NCBI GenBank assembly: GCA_007449985.2
Contig: VIIQ02000086.1
Span: forward strand, 62,001-126,000
Reading direction: 5' to 3'
From: Desmodesmus armatus
Lineage: Eukaryota; Chlorophyta; Chlorophyceae; Sphaeropleales; Scenedesmaceae
Length of the DNA: 64,000 bases
The notes under the pieces were generated by a model that was given only the letters and a program-made list of their open reading frames with translations, ran no database searches and was not told the DNA's origin. Of this stretch, positions 12,351 through 24,905 are shown piece after piece. Numbering within the stretch: the first letter of the stretch is position 1; each line of letters opens with the position of its first letter. The position numbers were made by a program, and so were the translations under genes.

Positions 12351-15300
12351 TGCTGCAGCCCCAAAGCTGAAGCTAGACAGCCCAGGCATGCTCTGGATCT
12401 GCGCATCATACACTGGTATCACACTGCTGCCTGCTGACGAGCCAAAGTACTTGCTGAACAGGCTGCTGCTCATATCACCAGTAGCGGCAGCCTTCTTGCT
12501 GCTGCCATGGTCACTGCCGGTGCTGTCAAGACCCAGGGTGGCCATCACCGTGCTGTATGCTGCAGCGGCGGCAGCATATGCTGCCTTGGAGGCTGCCGCC
12601 ATATTGGCCTCATAAGCGCCCCCGCCTGCTGCTGCGGGGTGGCCGAGTGCAAAGGCTGCTGCAGCAGCATGTGCAGCCGCGTCAGCTGTAGCAGACGCCG
12701 CGCTGTTGGGTGCAGCAAAGCTACACTGCCTGGAGGGGAGGCTGCTGCAGCCGCTGAAGCTTGATGAGCCAGACAGCGTCCTGTTGAGCCCCTGAGCCCC
12801 CGCTGCAATTCTGAAGCTGCTGGCGTTACTGCTGACGAAGCTGCCGGGTGCAATCCTGCTGCTGGTGCCGCTGCAGGTGCTGCCCCCGCAGGGCAGGGAG
12901 GGCCCTGCCTGTGCAACGGCCTCTGTGAACTCGCGCAGGGTGGTGTTCTGGTAGATGAGCATGCCGCTGAGCCCTGGAAGGTTGAGCCCCACACGCAGCC
13001 GACTGTTCATCTTGCCGCACAGCAGGCTGTTGCCACCCAGAGCAAAGAAATCAGTGTCTGCAGCAGCAGCAGCAGAGAAGGAGGGGGGAAAGGAGTACAG
13101 CGCACACATGATGACTTAGTCGGCGGGGGTAGGGGTTGCTGATGAACAAGAAGGTTGCAGTACTAGCGGCTGGCATCATACATACAGTGTCTGCCCAGTT
13201 TCCCTGCCGCCAATCGCACTCACAGTGAACCCCTTGCTTCAGCCAGCCAACCGGGACGTTCCCCATACCTTCTACATGCTTGTGTGCACGAATCATGCAG
13301 TGAAGTACAGTACAGCGCAACCCAGTAAATGCAGACAAAGCCCAAACCCCTGCACTAGCCTGCACGGCAAGGGCCCACCATTCATCCTCATCATCTCTCA
13401 TCCACCAAGCAGTTTTGCAGTTTTGCCCCCCTCCCTGCCTTGCTCACCTGCACCAAGGCTGCTGCGCTCCATGCCCAGGGTCTCCGCCCACGCTGCCGCA
13501 ATAAAGTCAGACAAGGCATCTGCCTCCATGATAGTCCCTCTCAACATGCTGCCCTTGCCGGCCTGAGGGCTGCTGTTGCTGCTGCCGCCGCTGCTGTTAC
13601 CTCCCAGCCCGTATGCGGCCGGCACCATTGCCCCTGTTGCTGCCACTGCCTCTGTGAATGCATCCATGGTAGGGTTCTGGTAGATCAGCATCCCACTCAA
13701 GGACGGCAGGTTGAGGCCAGACCTGAGCCTGCTGTTCATCTTGCCACACAGGAGGCTGTTGCCCCCGAGTGCAAAGAAATCGTCCTCAGGGGCAATCTCC
13801 TCAGCTCGGCAGCCGAGGGCCTCTGCCCAGGCCTCTGCCACATACTGCTGCAGGTCTGACAGCCCACTGCTCGAGGCTCCTGGGGTAGCAACCTCCTCCT
13901 CATCCATACTGCCCACACTGCCTGTGGTTACTGTCATGCTGCCCCAGCCTGCAGGCAGTGCTGCGCCCGCCACTGCCACAGCTTGCGCAAACTCTGCCAG
14001 GGTGGTGTTCTGGTAGATCAGCATCCCGGAGAGGCCCATGAGGTTCATTCCTGTGCGGATGCGGCTGTTCATCTTGCCGCACAGCAGGCTGTTGCCTCCC
14101 AGGGCGAAGAAGTCTGCTGAAGGCCCGATGCTGTCCACACTGACACCCAGCACTTCTGCCCACACCTCTGCAATGTACTGCATGATGGGGTCACCTCTGG
14201 GGCTGATGCTGCTGTGTGGGGAGCTCACGGGGCTACTGCTGCGGCTGCTGTGGGACAGGTCAACGCTGCTGCGGAGGCTGCTGGCGCTGCTGCTGGTGGC
14301 TGTGTCGCCCCTGGCAGGTGCTGATGCTGGTGCTGGCTTGGCGGGAGTCTTCACAGGGGGCCTGACAGCATCTTTGGAGAAGTCAGGTGGAGGCAGGGCC
14401 TTGCGGTTGACTTTCTCTGAGGGCAGCAGGGGCAGCTGGTCCATGCGCACCACCACTGTGGGGATCATGTACCTGCAGGCAACAAGAGAGGGTTGGTAGG
14501 AACGCACAAGAGCGACAGCAGACAGGACCATCAGCAGCAGTGTAGGAGGTCAGCGTTCAGCACCAACCTAACCCAAAACAGCAATAGAAGTACGTACAGA
14601 AAGCTACAGGGCTGAAGGGTGGGTGTGCAAGCAAGCGCTCAAGCAAGACCATCGATGAATATGGATATTATGCACACCCACAGCCACTGGAGTTGGTCGA
14701 GTCCAGTACAGTGCACTCACTCTGGCAGCATGCCGTGCAGCTGCTGCACCAAGTCCTGTGCATCCAGGGCTGCAGGGCTGACCCAGGCCACCAGCTGGTC
14801 CTGGTTGGTTGTGGGGTGCTTGGCCAGGGCTGTGGCCACCTGAGACACGCCAGGGAGGGATCCCAGGGCTGCCTCAATCTCCTGCAGACAAAAATGCGGG
14901 AACTTATTTTGAGTGACAGGTTGATAGAACATGCATGCTGAAGGCAGCAGGCGCATGGGAATAGCTCAATCCTTTCAGCTCGGGCACTGTTTGCACACTC
15001 TGCGCACAACAGCTGCAGTCTGCAATATGCAAGCTGGGGCGCCTTGCTGGCCGAGTGGGATTGTATGGTGACAAAAGACAAGCGCGCCTTGCTCAGACGT
15101 TTCCTGCACACCAGCACCTTGATGCACTGTGCGCCTAAGCTGTCTTGACAGCGCTGTCGCTAGTGGGCGGCTGCGTGCCTGACACGCCCACTGTTCACCA
15201 GCTGCTTACTGCACACCATTCTGGTGTTTTCTGCATGCACCAATGGCTCGTCTCCTGGGGAAAATACAGGCCGCCTTGTTGTGTCCCGCACCTGCAGCTC

Positions 15301-18300
15301 AATGCGGAAGCCCCTGAGCTTGACCTGGTGGTCCACACGCCCAGGAACTCCAGACAGGCATGGCGGCCAGGCAGCCAGCGCACCAGGTCACCTGCCCTAT
15401 ACATGCGGTCGGTGAAGGTTCCAGGGCCCTCGCAGAAGGGATTGGGGACGAAGGTCTTCTCGTTCAAATCTGGGCGGTTGAGGTAGCCCCATGTGACCTG
15501 TGGTGACAGTGTCAGCAGCAGGGGGCCGCGTTGTGAGTACAGGCCTGGCAGGATGGTCTGCAGCATGCTTTGCGTCAACAGTTTTAGCCCATGACTGATG
15601 CACCAGCTGCTATCCCCTTGATACATGCTTTCACCTCTAGAGACACCACCAAAAGGCTTGATGTCTTTCAGCCAATCCTCATCCCGTTGCCTTTGCTATA
15701 AAACCCTGACTGACGTTCAGCAGCGACAAAGAGCTGACTTGGGTCTTGGCTTTGTGCGGAGCCTGCCCTGCTGCAAGAGCCATCAAGCAAAATACCCCCT
15801 GCTGCAGGAACCAGCAGCTGGCTATCCACAACCCACCTGTACGCCGCTGATGTACAGCTCGCCCGGCACTCCAACAGGTACAGGCTTCAGGTCTCCATCC
15901 ACCACATACAGCCGTGAGTTGTAGATGCCACTGCCAATGGGGATTGTTGCGGCGACTGAGGTGCCCTCATCAGTGGCTGGTGGCTCGTACAGCCAGGCAG
16001 TGATGCCTGCAGCAACCAGCAACAGCACAGTACCAGAGTGACACGTGGTCACACGTCAGCAAAAAAGCTTGGGCTGCTGACATCAGCAGTGACAGCCAAT
16101 GCATACGGTGGACTGGTGGTGGTCACTCCCTTGGGTGCGTGTATGTGTGCACTGCAAGCAACGTTCAGAAGTGCTGCCGACACCCTACAATTGCATGCAG
16201 CAGCTTGTCTCGGGCTAGATGGGCGTGTCAATCGACTCAGGTGAGTGCCCATGCACGTACGACTGTTTGCAGTCTAGCGCCACTCCTCTGGCAGCTGAAG
16301 ACGTACTGCCGCAAGCACACTCCCAGTGACCACCGGTAAACCCAACACTCACCGACAGTGGTCTCTGTTGGGCCGTAGGTGTTGAACAGCTTGCAGCGAG
16401 GCATAGCTGCCGTGATGTCCTGTGCCATGGTTGTAGTGAGGGCCTCTCCGCCAGACAGCACTCGCTTCAGGGTGCTGCAGGGTGCCTTGCCAGCTGCTGC
16501 TGCCTCAGGGCCGTGCAGGGACAGCACCTCACGCGCCAGGGCCTGCAGCTGGCTGGGTACCGCTGAGGAGGTGGTCACAGAGTGCCTGAGGTAGCAGCAG
16601 CAGCAGCAGCGGCAGGGAGTGGGAGCACATGGTCAGGGTGTCAAGGCTGGGAGAGCAGTGGATGGTGTGTACACCCTCAACCCATGGTGGTTGAGCGTGA
16701 ATAAGCCTGTTGCCTGGGGGTGTTTGGCATGCAACTTGGTGTGTAAATGTGAGCGCGTGAGATTCTGATACAGCCAAACCACCTCACTTGCCGCAATCAG
16801 GCAAGTACATGCACACAAGACACCCACCCCTCTGTGCCGCGCACAACCTGCTATTGCCCCCACGCCAGGCCCCCATGCCTCCCTCACCTGGCGATCAGCA
16901 TCATCACGCTGTGCACATCCCTGTGGGCCTCTGGTGGCGCCACCACCAGTGGCGCACCCACTGTCAAGCTGGTCCACAGCTCGTCAATGGAGGCGTCAAA
17001 GTTGGTGGGAGTCTTCTGCATAAACACATCCCCAGCTGTGATGCCAAAGAAAGTCCTGAACCAGGACACATATGCTGTGAGGCCCTGGTGCATCACCACC
17101 ACGCCCTTGGGCTTGCCGGTGCTGCCACTGGTGTAGATGATGTAGCAGGTGGTGCCGTCATCCCCCAGTTGACCGTGCTGCCACTGTGGGCTAGATGCTG
17201 CTGCTGCGCCAAAGCTGGCAGCTGGCAGGGCGGCTGGCACCAGGGGCGGGAAGGCAGCTCCAAGTGCTGGCCGGGGTGCTGGCCGGAGTGGCCACCTTGT
17301 GTGGTGTAGGGCACCTCTGGATGCAGCAGGAGTGTGTGAATGGCCAGGCTGGCGAGGGTGGCTGCAGCCGGCAGCTTCACCACCAGGTTTGGCTGCACTA
17401 CCACTGCCTGTACAAGCAGTAGGGGCAAGGAGCAGGTAGGGAAGTGAAGAGAGGAGCAGCAGCAGGGAACGGTAAGTAAGAGCCAAGTTGCACAAGCCTG
17501 CTGCTTGCCAGCAGAAAGCATTATTCTGCCTTGAGTCCTGAGTCTGCCGGTATGTACCTGGCAAGCACTGGCATGTACACACAGTCTCTAACTGCTGTGG
17601 AGCAAAATCTCTGCACAACAGGCAACCCAGGGACCAGCGTGCGTACGCAGGCTATCGACTGTTACTGTCACATGGTCCAAGACGTCCCTGAGCACCCAGT
17701 GAGTATGACACGGTTGCGAACATGGGTACGTCCATGCAGCAGCAGTGAGGTATCCTACCTTGACAGCAGCATCCTCCAGCATGAAGGCAATCCTGCCCTC
17801 TGGGTGGTGGTGGTCCAGCGGGAGGTACCCGGCACCCGCCTTGAGCACTCCCAACAGCGTGGCCACCATGAGGGGGCTGCGCAGCACCAGCACTGCCACA
17901 ATGCTGCCAGGGATCACACCAGCTTCCTCAATCAGGTAGTTGGCGATGCGGTTGGAGGCTGCATCAATCTGAGAAAAGCAGGACAAGCGAGGAAGAAAGG
18001 ACCATGCAGTCCAGCACACTGTCGGCACAGTTTCCTTTTCAAGGGCGGACATGGCAAGCTGCTGTGAAGTATTAACAGAACAGTACCTATCTAGAACAGT
18101 ACATCAACAGTCAGTTCTGCACACAAAAGCTTGGTCTTGGCTGTGAGTTTATGTTGCAGCAGAGTGTACTGGCTTAAATTGGCATCCTCACCTCAGCATA
18201 GGAGAACACATAGTCCTCGTAGATCACACAGGGGGCGTCAGGTGTCTCCCTAGCACGCTGCATGAACTGCCCATGCACGAAGGTCTGCCTGTCGTAGTCC

Positions 18301-19663
18301 AGGTCTGTGTTGTTGAAGCCCTGCAGCACCAGCTGCTGCTCAGCTGCATCCATCAGGGGAGTCTGCAGCAGGGGCTGCTGCCCAGCACCCTGCAGGGCTG
18401 ACCTCAGGTACACCTGCAGGCAGGATCAGGCGAGGTGGGGTCAAAGTGTGGTGAGGTGAGGTGAGACGGGGTGACGGCTGGCCAGCTTGGCCACAATGTG
18501 AGTATGGGCCCCATCATTGGTGCTTGAGCCATTCCCAGCGCAGTCGGCCTACGTGACGCAGTAACTGTTTGTGCAAGCGGCTAAGCATTGCATGCAATGT
18601 TGGACTAGCTCCTCGGCCAATACAGCTGACTCAGCTGCCTTGCTGACCAATGCCCCAGGGTGGTGTGTCTGCTGCTGCGACCGGCCCTGTTGATGTGGGC
18701 TTGATCATCACTGATGATCAGTGGCACTAATCAGGGCAAACCTGACCGCAATACCAGGAGCCAAGCAATGCGCTGGTAGGCTGAGAGGCGCACATCAAGC
18801 ACCTTCATGTGTGGCCTTGCACAAGGCCAATCATAGGTCAAAGCCTTGCAGCTTGCTTGCCACCCACCTGGAAATGGTGAGCCATCAGCTCAGCTCCCTC
18901 CGCTGTGAACAGGCCACTGTTGTACAGCAGCTGGACGGTGTGCTGCTGTTGCTGACCCTGCTGCTGCAGCAGCACCAGCACTAAGTCCAGGCCGGCTGCA
19001 GCCTCTGCTGCTGCAGCAGAGGAGCTGGCCACGGCCACACCAGCCTGGAACAGCGGGTGCTGCATGCTGCTGGCTGGTTGGATGCCAGCTGCTGCACAGA
19101 TCTCCTGCAGCGGCACCTGTGAGTGAGGCAACAGCAGCTGCAGCTGCTCCTGCAGCTGCTGCGCATGACTGCTCAAGCTCGTCTGTGGCCCAACAATGGG
19201 GCAGCACAAGGGCACCAATGGCTGCTGCTGCTCTGAGAGGCTTGATTGGCCCAGCAGCAGAGAGGGTTGCACGCCAAGGGTCACATCCTCCTGAGAGCTG
19301 ATGCGTGAGATGTAGGCCTGGTGACAGCACAAGGGTGACAGGGGTGTTATTGACTGAGCAAGTGTGTTGGCGTCAGTCACGAGACACGGATATGTCTGTG
19401 GATGTTGCTGTCTGCAGACTCCCAAGCTCTCATGCAGTGTGCTGGGGCCGGGCTGGGACCTGGGCCAGCCCTGCCTCATTATAAATGCACTGCGACATGA
19501 CGCCCTCTGCTGGATTACTCACATGGAATGCTGCTAACAGGGTAACAGCGGCTGGCCTGGTGTTGTCCTGCTGCCACAGTTGCTCAGGAAGGTCCAGCAC
19601 TACTTGGCGCCGTGCAGTTAGGGTAGACTCATGTGTGCGTGCCTGTGTTGGCAACAAAAACAT
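7415..19663 (-). CDS. NRPS-like protein of the Pls (poly-lysine synthetase) type: half C - A - T - T - T - alternating membrane segments and three beta-helix domains
   Basis: Twenty-one exons (- strand): 19663-19523, 19317-18868, 18413-18192, 17968-17759, 17407-16888, 16585-16353, 16006-15837, 15497-15292, 14881-14721, 14472-13448, 13057-11979, 11674-11173, 11036-10755, 10533-10224, 9931-9751, 9536-9238, 9004-8949, 8733-8592, 8432-8332, 7905-7820, 7504-7415; about 2155 residues. All phases fit if one base is added in exon 5 (about 17225-17345) and one in exon 8 (C3 run 15340-15342). Residues 1-200 match only the second half of a condensation domain. Residues ~200-800 are an adenylation domain with motifs [54 protein letters not shown] and LPEYMIP. 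Three carrier domains follow with LGGNS serines near 900, 1011 and 1124. After an Ala/Ser-rich linker come membrane segments alternating with three hexapeptide-repeat domains, as in bacterial Pls and its relatives. Product and substrate are unknown. Confidence 0.85.
11979..14472 (-). other. Three tandem carrier (thiolation) domains of the NRPS-like protein (exons 10-11)
   Basis: Each copy repeats the core [17 protein letters not shown] followed by a near-identical tail with LSGMLIYQN. The Ser of LGGNS is the phosphopantetheine attachment site. Copies 1 and 2 sit in exon 10; an intron splits copy 3 just before its TDFFALGG. The linkers between copies are Ser/Gly-rich and differ, while the cores are almost the same, suggesting internal duplication. 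Confidence 0.85.
15837..18413 (-). other. Adenylation domain core of the NRPS-like protein (exons 3-7)
   Basis: These exons carry the ATP-binding and substrate-binding core. The A3 loop [11 protein letters not shown] is intact, the A4 motif FDAS keeps the Asp that in other NRPS adenylation domains binds the substrate alpha-amino group, and A5 (NTYGPTE) and A6 (GELYISG) are canonical. A7 (YRAGDL), A8, A9 and a diverged A10 ([11 protein letters not shown], with the Lys kept) lie in exons 8-10. The preserved Asp argues for an amino-acid substrate; I do not attempt to predict which one. Confidence 0.8.
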
Positions 19664-21171
19664 TCAAATGCCAATGGTTACATCTGGGCATCTCATTCCT
19701 CACCACCACCCTATTATAAGTGTGCAGCAACAGAGTCATCTAGCATCAATACTGGCTGTAGTCGCGCTCATCCTCAAGGAGCGATGATTAAGCAGCAGGT
19801 GGCCCACAAGAACAACAAATGGATTTTGAAGCAAGTATGGTTTGCTAACACAGCATCTGCGGCTCATTTGGTCGTCAACGCACTCTCCCATGGGCCAACT
19901 GCTCTATATGGGCCTGATATATTAGGCCCACCTTGTCGAGAACCAGATCCAAAGATTGACTCGCAGACTGCAGATTCTGCTTCCAAAACAGCGTGCTGCC
20001 CATCACTGCCTACACAGGCCGTCAAACGACCCACGTCTCCAGCTGGCTGACGATCAGAGCTCCAGAGCTACGCCTGACTGTCCACTCAGAAGGCTGCAGA
20101 CGTGCACGCAAAGGAAAATATCCTAAGTGTGATTGACGTTGCCAGCTAGCTAGCTGACGATCAGAGCTCCGAAGCTGTTTCACACCAGCACCATCTAGAG
20201 GCAACACGTACAGCAAGACTGTGTGTGCAGCGATTGCGACGGCAGGCACTGTTATTGGTCGCAAACACAATCTCACTGACACTGTCAAAGTTGTCTTACC
20301 AAACGAGCGAGCAACAGTGTTATCCCGTCAGTTACCGGTTCTGCTTCAACTGGGACGTACGCCAAAAACCTGGCCAACGGATGCTTGACCAGGAACAACT
20401 TGGATGACTTGCCGTTTGTTGCGATCGGCCCATTGATGTGGTCACAGCAAGCTTGCAAGTGATGCGAGTCAACTCAACCGCTGACTCACTGCTATTGTAC
20501 ACACACCATCGGCACTGAGCTAGAGATAAAATGAAATGCAAACAAAATTCTAATGCGCATGTGGTCACGACGAATGCAATATCACATATCACTCCGGTGT
20601 CTGGAGATGTGCAGCCAACCCGCAATGATACCATTTCCACACCACCTAAAACTCTACCAGAAATGATTTTTGATGTGGCGCTTTGGTGGTGTTGGTGTTG
20701 ATCCCACTTCGCGTCCGTGGACACGTTCGTTGGTGTTTGGCGCGTTTACTATTCATCAATCCTTCATCAGAGGCAGAAACGATGACACCGGCTGCCGACG
20801 CACCATGTGCGGCCAAACGTGCGACTTCTAGTCTTTGCAGTCTGCAGCACTCACTACCTACAAGGTTGTAGGTGCTGGTGGGACTTCAAGTGGTCCGAGT
20901 GGGGTGTGAGTGGGCACTCAGATCCTGGTGCTGCGAGAGAAATTGGCATCTGCAACATGATGGTCTGTGTTTGCGACCGGCTGCTGCCCCTTTCAAGAGC
21001 ACAAGATGTGCAAGCGCTCAGTCACTCCCACTGAGTGTTTGCTGGTGTGCTACCCAGTGCAGGAATGCTAGCCGAGTGGTGCTATGATATGCAACTGATT
21101 TGAACTTGGGGTTCAAGCACAAACGCCACACTGAGAACACAAACTATCATTGTGGAGGGCCAGCATTGCCC
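19664..21171. other. Hsp70 3' flank and upstream region of the NRPS-like gene
   Basis: No exon is supported. I searched the - strand for the missing first half of a condensation domain with an HHxxxDG motif and found none. An 18-bp direct repeat (20046-20063 and 20153-20170, core ctgacgatcagagctcc) lies 90-500 bp upstream of the proposed start. The right part should hold the 3' UTR of the Hsp70-type gene. Confidence 0.35.
20046..20170. repeat. Pair of 18-bp direct repeats upstream of the NRPS-like gene
   Basis: gctgacgatcagagctcc occurs at 20046-20063 and again at 20153-20170. Both copies lie in the presumed promoter side of the NRPS-like gene and could be a regulatory or a chance duplication. 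Confidence 0.6.
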
Positions 21172-24100
21172 TCACCGTGGCTCTCCCTGGCCAACACCAC
21201 TGCTGCTGCCGCCACTAGGATCGCCACCATCTGTTGTTTCCACATCGTCACCCGCTTCAGACTCATCCTCATCATCCAGCATATCAAACTTCTGCTCCAC
21301 CTGTGATCGTGTTTCTGGGTTGGTTTTGAGCTGCAGCTGTGCCAGGGCCCGCATGAGGCTCGCCTGCCACTGGTCCATAACCATTAGGCTGTCAACATCA
21401 CCCTGCAGGATACCAGCCTGCAGCACACAGAACATCACATCATTGAGTGAAAGATGCAACGGCTTGCATGCTGCCTTGTTGTCATGCTCGTAGCCGCTGT
21501 GAAAGCCCGCAGAGAGCGTCATCGTGAACCACACTCAGCGCTAGCCACGTTCTGCCTCAGGCACATGGCATGCTTGCACCTGACTGTCCCGAAACCACAA
21601 AAGGGAGAACCTTCTGTCAACCTGGAGCATGTGGCCAGCTGCAAGCACACAACCCCCTCTCAGCATACACCCCAGCAAATAGCGCCGTGCCAAGCATGTG
21701 CTGTGTCAACCCACCTGCACAGCCGCCCCCAGTGCCACAGCCTCATCTGGGTCCACCGCATCATTGTCCTCAGGAGTGAGGCCTGTCATGTTGCTCAGGA
21801 AGCGCTTCACAGCAGGCATGCGTGTTGACCCTCCCACCAGCAGCACCTTGCTCACAGCAGCACGAGCCTTGGGCCGTATTTCCAACTTCAACTGCGCAGG
21901 GCATCACACCGCAAGGGTCGTCAGTGAGTGTACACCCTTGCACCCACTGGAGCAAAGCAATTCAAATCTGCCAGTGCATGCACCCGACGTTTGAAACACC
22001 AGCAGTCTTGTTTCTGCAGGCACAAACATGCTGATGTGCTGGTGCTGACAAGCATGCCGTCAGGGTTGCAGTACTCTCACCAGTTCTCGCTTCCATTTCG
22101 GTACTCCTCTTTTGGCCAGCTCTTCCCGCTTCGCCTGGAACGTCATTTGCAGCTCGTTTAGGTCCACACCTGGCAACACAGTACATATGCCTCAGTGTGC
22201 CTTCAAGGTACATGACCTGTCTGGTTGCGCAAGATTGGCACTGCTCAGTAAGCCCTAGTAGGGCTTAGTAAGCTGACCCCACATGCGCGTTGCTGCAGAA
22301 GTTGAGTTCCAGTGCGGCTGTACATGCGCGTGGTTGGATGTGCAGATGCAGATGCACACTCATGACTGCAGATGCACAACTTGTTGGCAGCGCAGTGCAC
22401 CTGATGACAAGCAAGCTCCTTGCTAGCCCAGGGTCTGTCTTCTGTCTACACACCTGCGGTCCAGCAGGCCTGATCCAGTGGTAGCCGTGCTTGTTGAAAC
22501 AGCTCTGTAGACACTTCATCAAACTGAGCCTGGTCCAGGGTCACCTGCAGGGGCCACCTCCAGGGCCACCCACTGGCATCCTACAGCAGCAGTGACAAGC
22601 CCACAATGTGCAGTCATTCACGTTGACGGTGCAGCCCCAAGATGTGCAAGGAGGGGCTAGAGGTTTTTACACACTGTGCTGCCAACCACGCCAGGCCCCT
22701 GACACCACGGCGGATACATTGTGTCGCACCAGGCTGCTGCACAGCCAGCCCGCTTCCAGCTGCATCACTGTTGCATGTTAAGCCCTGCACATGCGCCTGT
22801 CGGGACACCCAAGAGTCTGCATCACAATTCTTTCCTGCTGCTTGTTGTGTCCTGCACACAGGCCTCACCTCAGCACCACCTGTTCGTTCTCTGACAATGA
22901 TACTTTGGCATACTCAGCGAGCCCCTTGAGCCGCGCTGCCATGGCTGGACTGCTGGTGTCAATGCCTGCGGGCTGCAGGTAATTGCGCTGGAGCCACTGC
23001 ACGATGGCTGCGTCCCAGTCATCCCCGCCTAGGTGCGCATCCCCGCCTGCAGGAGAAACACAGACACAACCAACGGCGGTGTGGTGAGCAAGCTTGTAAA
23101 ATCTGGCAACTGGTTGCTGTAGGCTTGAGAGCAGCCTAGCACGGCGGACTGCGCCACATACTCGCCTCACGATGATGGTATGGCATACTGCGGCAGCAAG
23201 AACACACTGACATACTGTGGCTGCTGCCGTGGCCCAATGATCAGCGCAGCGCCTTTTGATGTCAGTCATGCCGTGCGCTGCTGTTGTCTGTACCAGCATT
23301 GCCACCCTGCTGCTGACCTGTGCTGAGCACCTCAATGGTGCCGTTGCCGACCTCCAGCAGGCTCACATCCAGTGTGCCGCCACCCAGGTCAAACACCAGC
23401 ACCACCTGCGCACCAGCAAACCACATGCCATGTTACCTGATGACACGCGAGCATAGAACCACTCCACAGAGTGTACGCTACTAGCTGCAGCAGACACTTG
23501 CAAAGCTGGCGCAAGCACGTTGTGACCGCACCTGGGGCAACAGGTCGTGCGTGACTTGTGGTTTGGCCCTGTTGCCCAGCCACAATGCCTGGTGTGCAGT
23601 GTTCTGGGTCACTGCTCAACACCTGCCGAGCTTTTCACCACCCCTGCGGTCGCGGCTGGCTCTTACCTGCTCTTCCTCCAAATCCAAGCCATACGCCAGT
23701 GCTGCAGCAACTGGCTCACGTATTAGCCGCACTGTGTCCAACCCAGCTAGCTTGCCTGCAGTCAGGTAGTGAAAAATGAGCACTTGAAATCAGCACCACA
23801 CAGGCACACAAGGCCGCTGCTTGGCGCTGCCAGGCGGCTGTTGCTCAACAACACGTTCAACACGTCAGGCTAGACACACCAGCAAGCCGTGCTTGCAACT
23901 GCCACAAGCCCGATGTTGTGCTGCTCTCTGCTAGGCATGTGCACCAGCAGATAAGCAGCTGCTGTTCATGACGACAATACAGTCATGCAGCTGGGCTGGG
24001 CCATACTATGGCCATACTATGGCCGTATTATGATAGGTCCGGTCGTAGGCCAGTGGACGGGGCTGGGTGGGTGCAACCCTATTTGGGTGACAGTGCTTGT

Positions 24101-24905
24101 GGCGAGTCAGCGCACCTGCTGCTATTGTCGCATCCCGCTGCTCATCATCAAAGTATGCTGGCACAGTTATGACGGCCTTAGTGATCTCAGGGACGTTGGT
24201 GTGCTGTGCTGCATCTTCCAGCAGCTGCTGCACTATGAGTGCTGACACCTCCTCAGGGTAGAGGTAGCCTGGGTCCACGTGTGGGCATGCAAGCACGGTG
24301 TTGCCATCTGAATCCTGGTCTACCTGAGAAGCCAGTGAGCACCGCAAACATTAAGGAGGGGATGAGGAGCTGGCCATGCTTGCAGCTGCTGTGTAGTTGA
24401 TGATGGGACAAATGATGATCCTTTCAGGGGTGCAACTCACAGTGTAAGCCAGACGCTTGGCCTCCTCCTGCACGGCAGGGTCTGACCAGCTGCGCCCGAT
24501 GAGCCTTTTGACCGAGTAGTACGTTGTGCTGGGGTTTCTGCCCTGCGCTTGCTTGGCTGCACGCCCTACAGTGGTGACGCCGTCTGGTTGGAAGGACACT
24601 ATGCTAGGAGTGAGGGTGTCACCCAGAGAGTTGGGGATGCAGACTGGCTGCCCATCCACTATGTAGGCCACCGCTGAGTTGGTGGTTCCCAGGTCTATGC
24701 CAACCACCACTTCTCGATTTGCTGATGGTGACGCGCCCGATGCAGCTGCTGCTGCCCCCACTGCTGCCGCTGATGTAGGAGCCTGCACTGCTCTCCTTTT
24801 GTTGACGACGGGCTGTGAGAAAGGCTGTTGGAAGCCATTGCAGCGTTTGCAACCGATGTGTTGCTGGGCTGGAGTTTTGTGTGGTGTCCCCAGGTAGTGA
24901 CGCAT
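21172..24905 (-). CDS. Hsp70-type protein with ATPase domain but no substrate-binding domain, probably plastid-targeted
   Basis: Nine exons (- strand): 24905-24441, 24323-24116, 23755-23667, 23405-23318, 23046-22869, 22557-22454, 22169-22081, 21891-21715, 21417-21172; 547 residues in one consistent frame. The ATPase domain is clear: [13 protein letters not shown] near residue 69, [51 protein letters not shown] and [14 protein letters not shown]. Exon 8 ends with [13 protein letters not shown] at about residue 466, the normal end of the nucleotide-binding domain. The remaining ~80 residues are not a peptide-binding domain; they start [18 protein letters not shown] and end in an acidic Ser/Gly-rich tail. 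The first ~67 residues are basic and Ala/Ser-rich without acidic residues, like a chloroplast transit peptide. I chose the ATG at 24905. The acceptor of exon 6 (22557) was chosen because the alternative creates a stop. Confidence 0.85.

Noticed and set aside
11913..14531. Bacterial contamination as explanation for the NRPS-like gene
   Set aside because: The gene is divided by about 20 introns with consistent GT-AG sites and phases and sits between typical algal genes.
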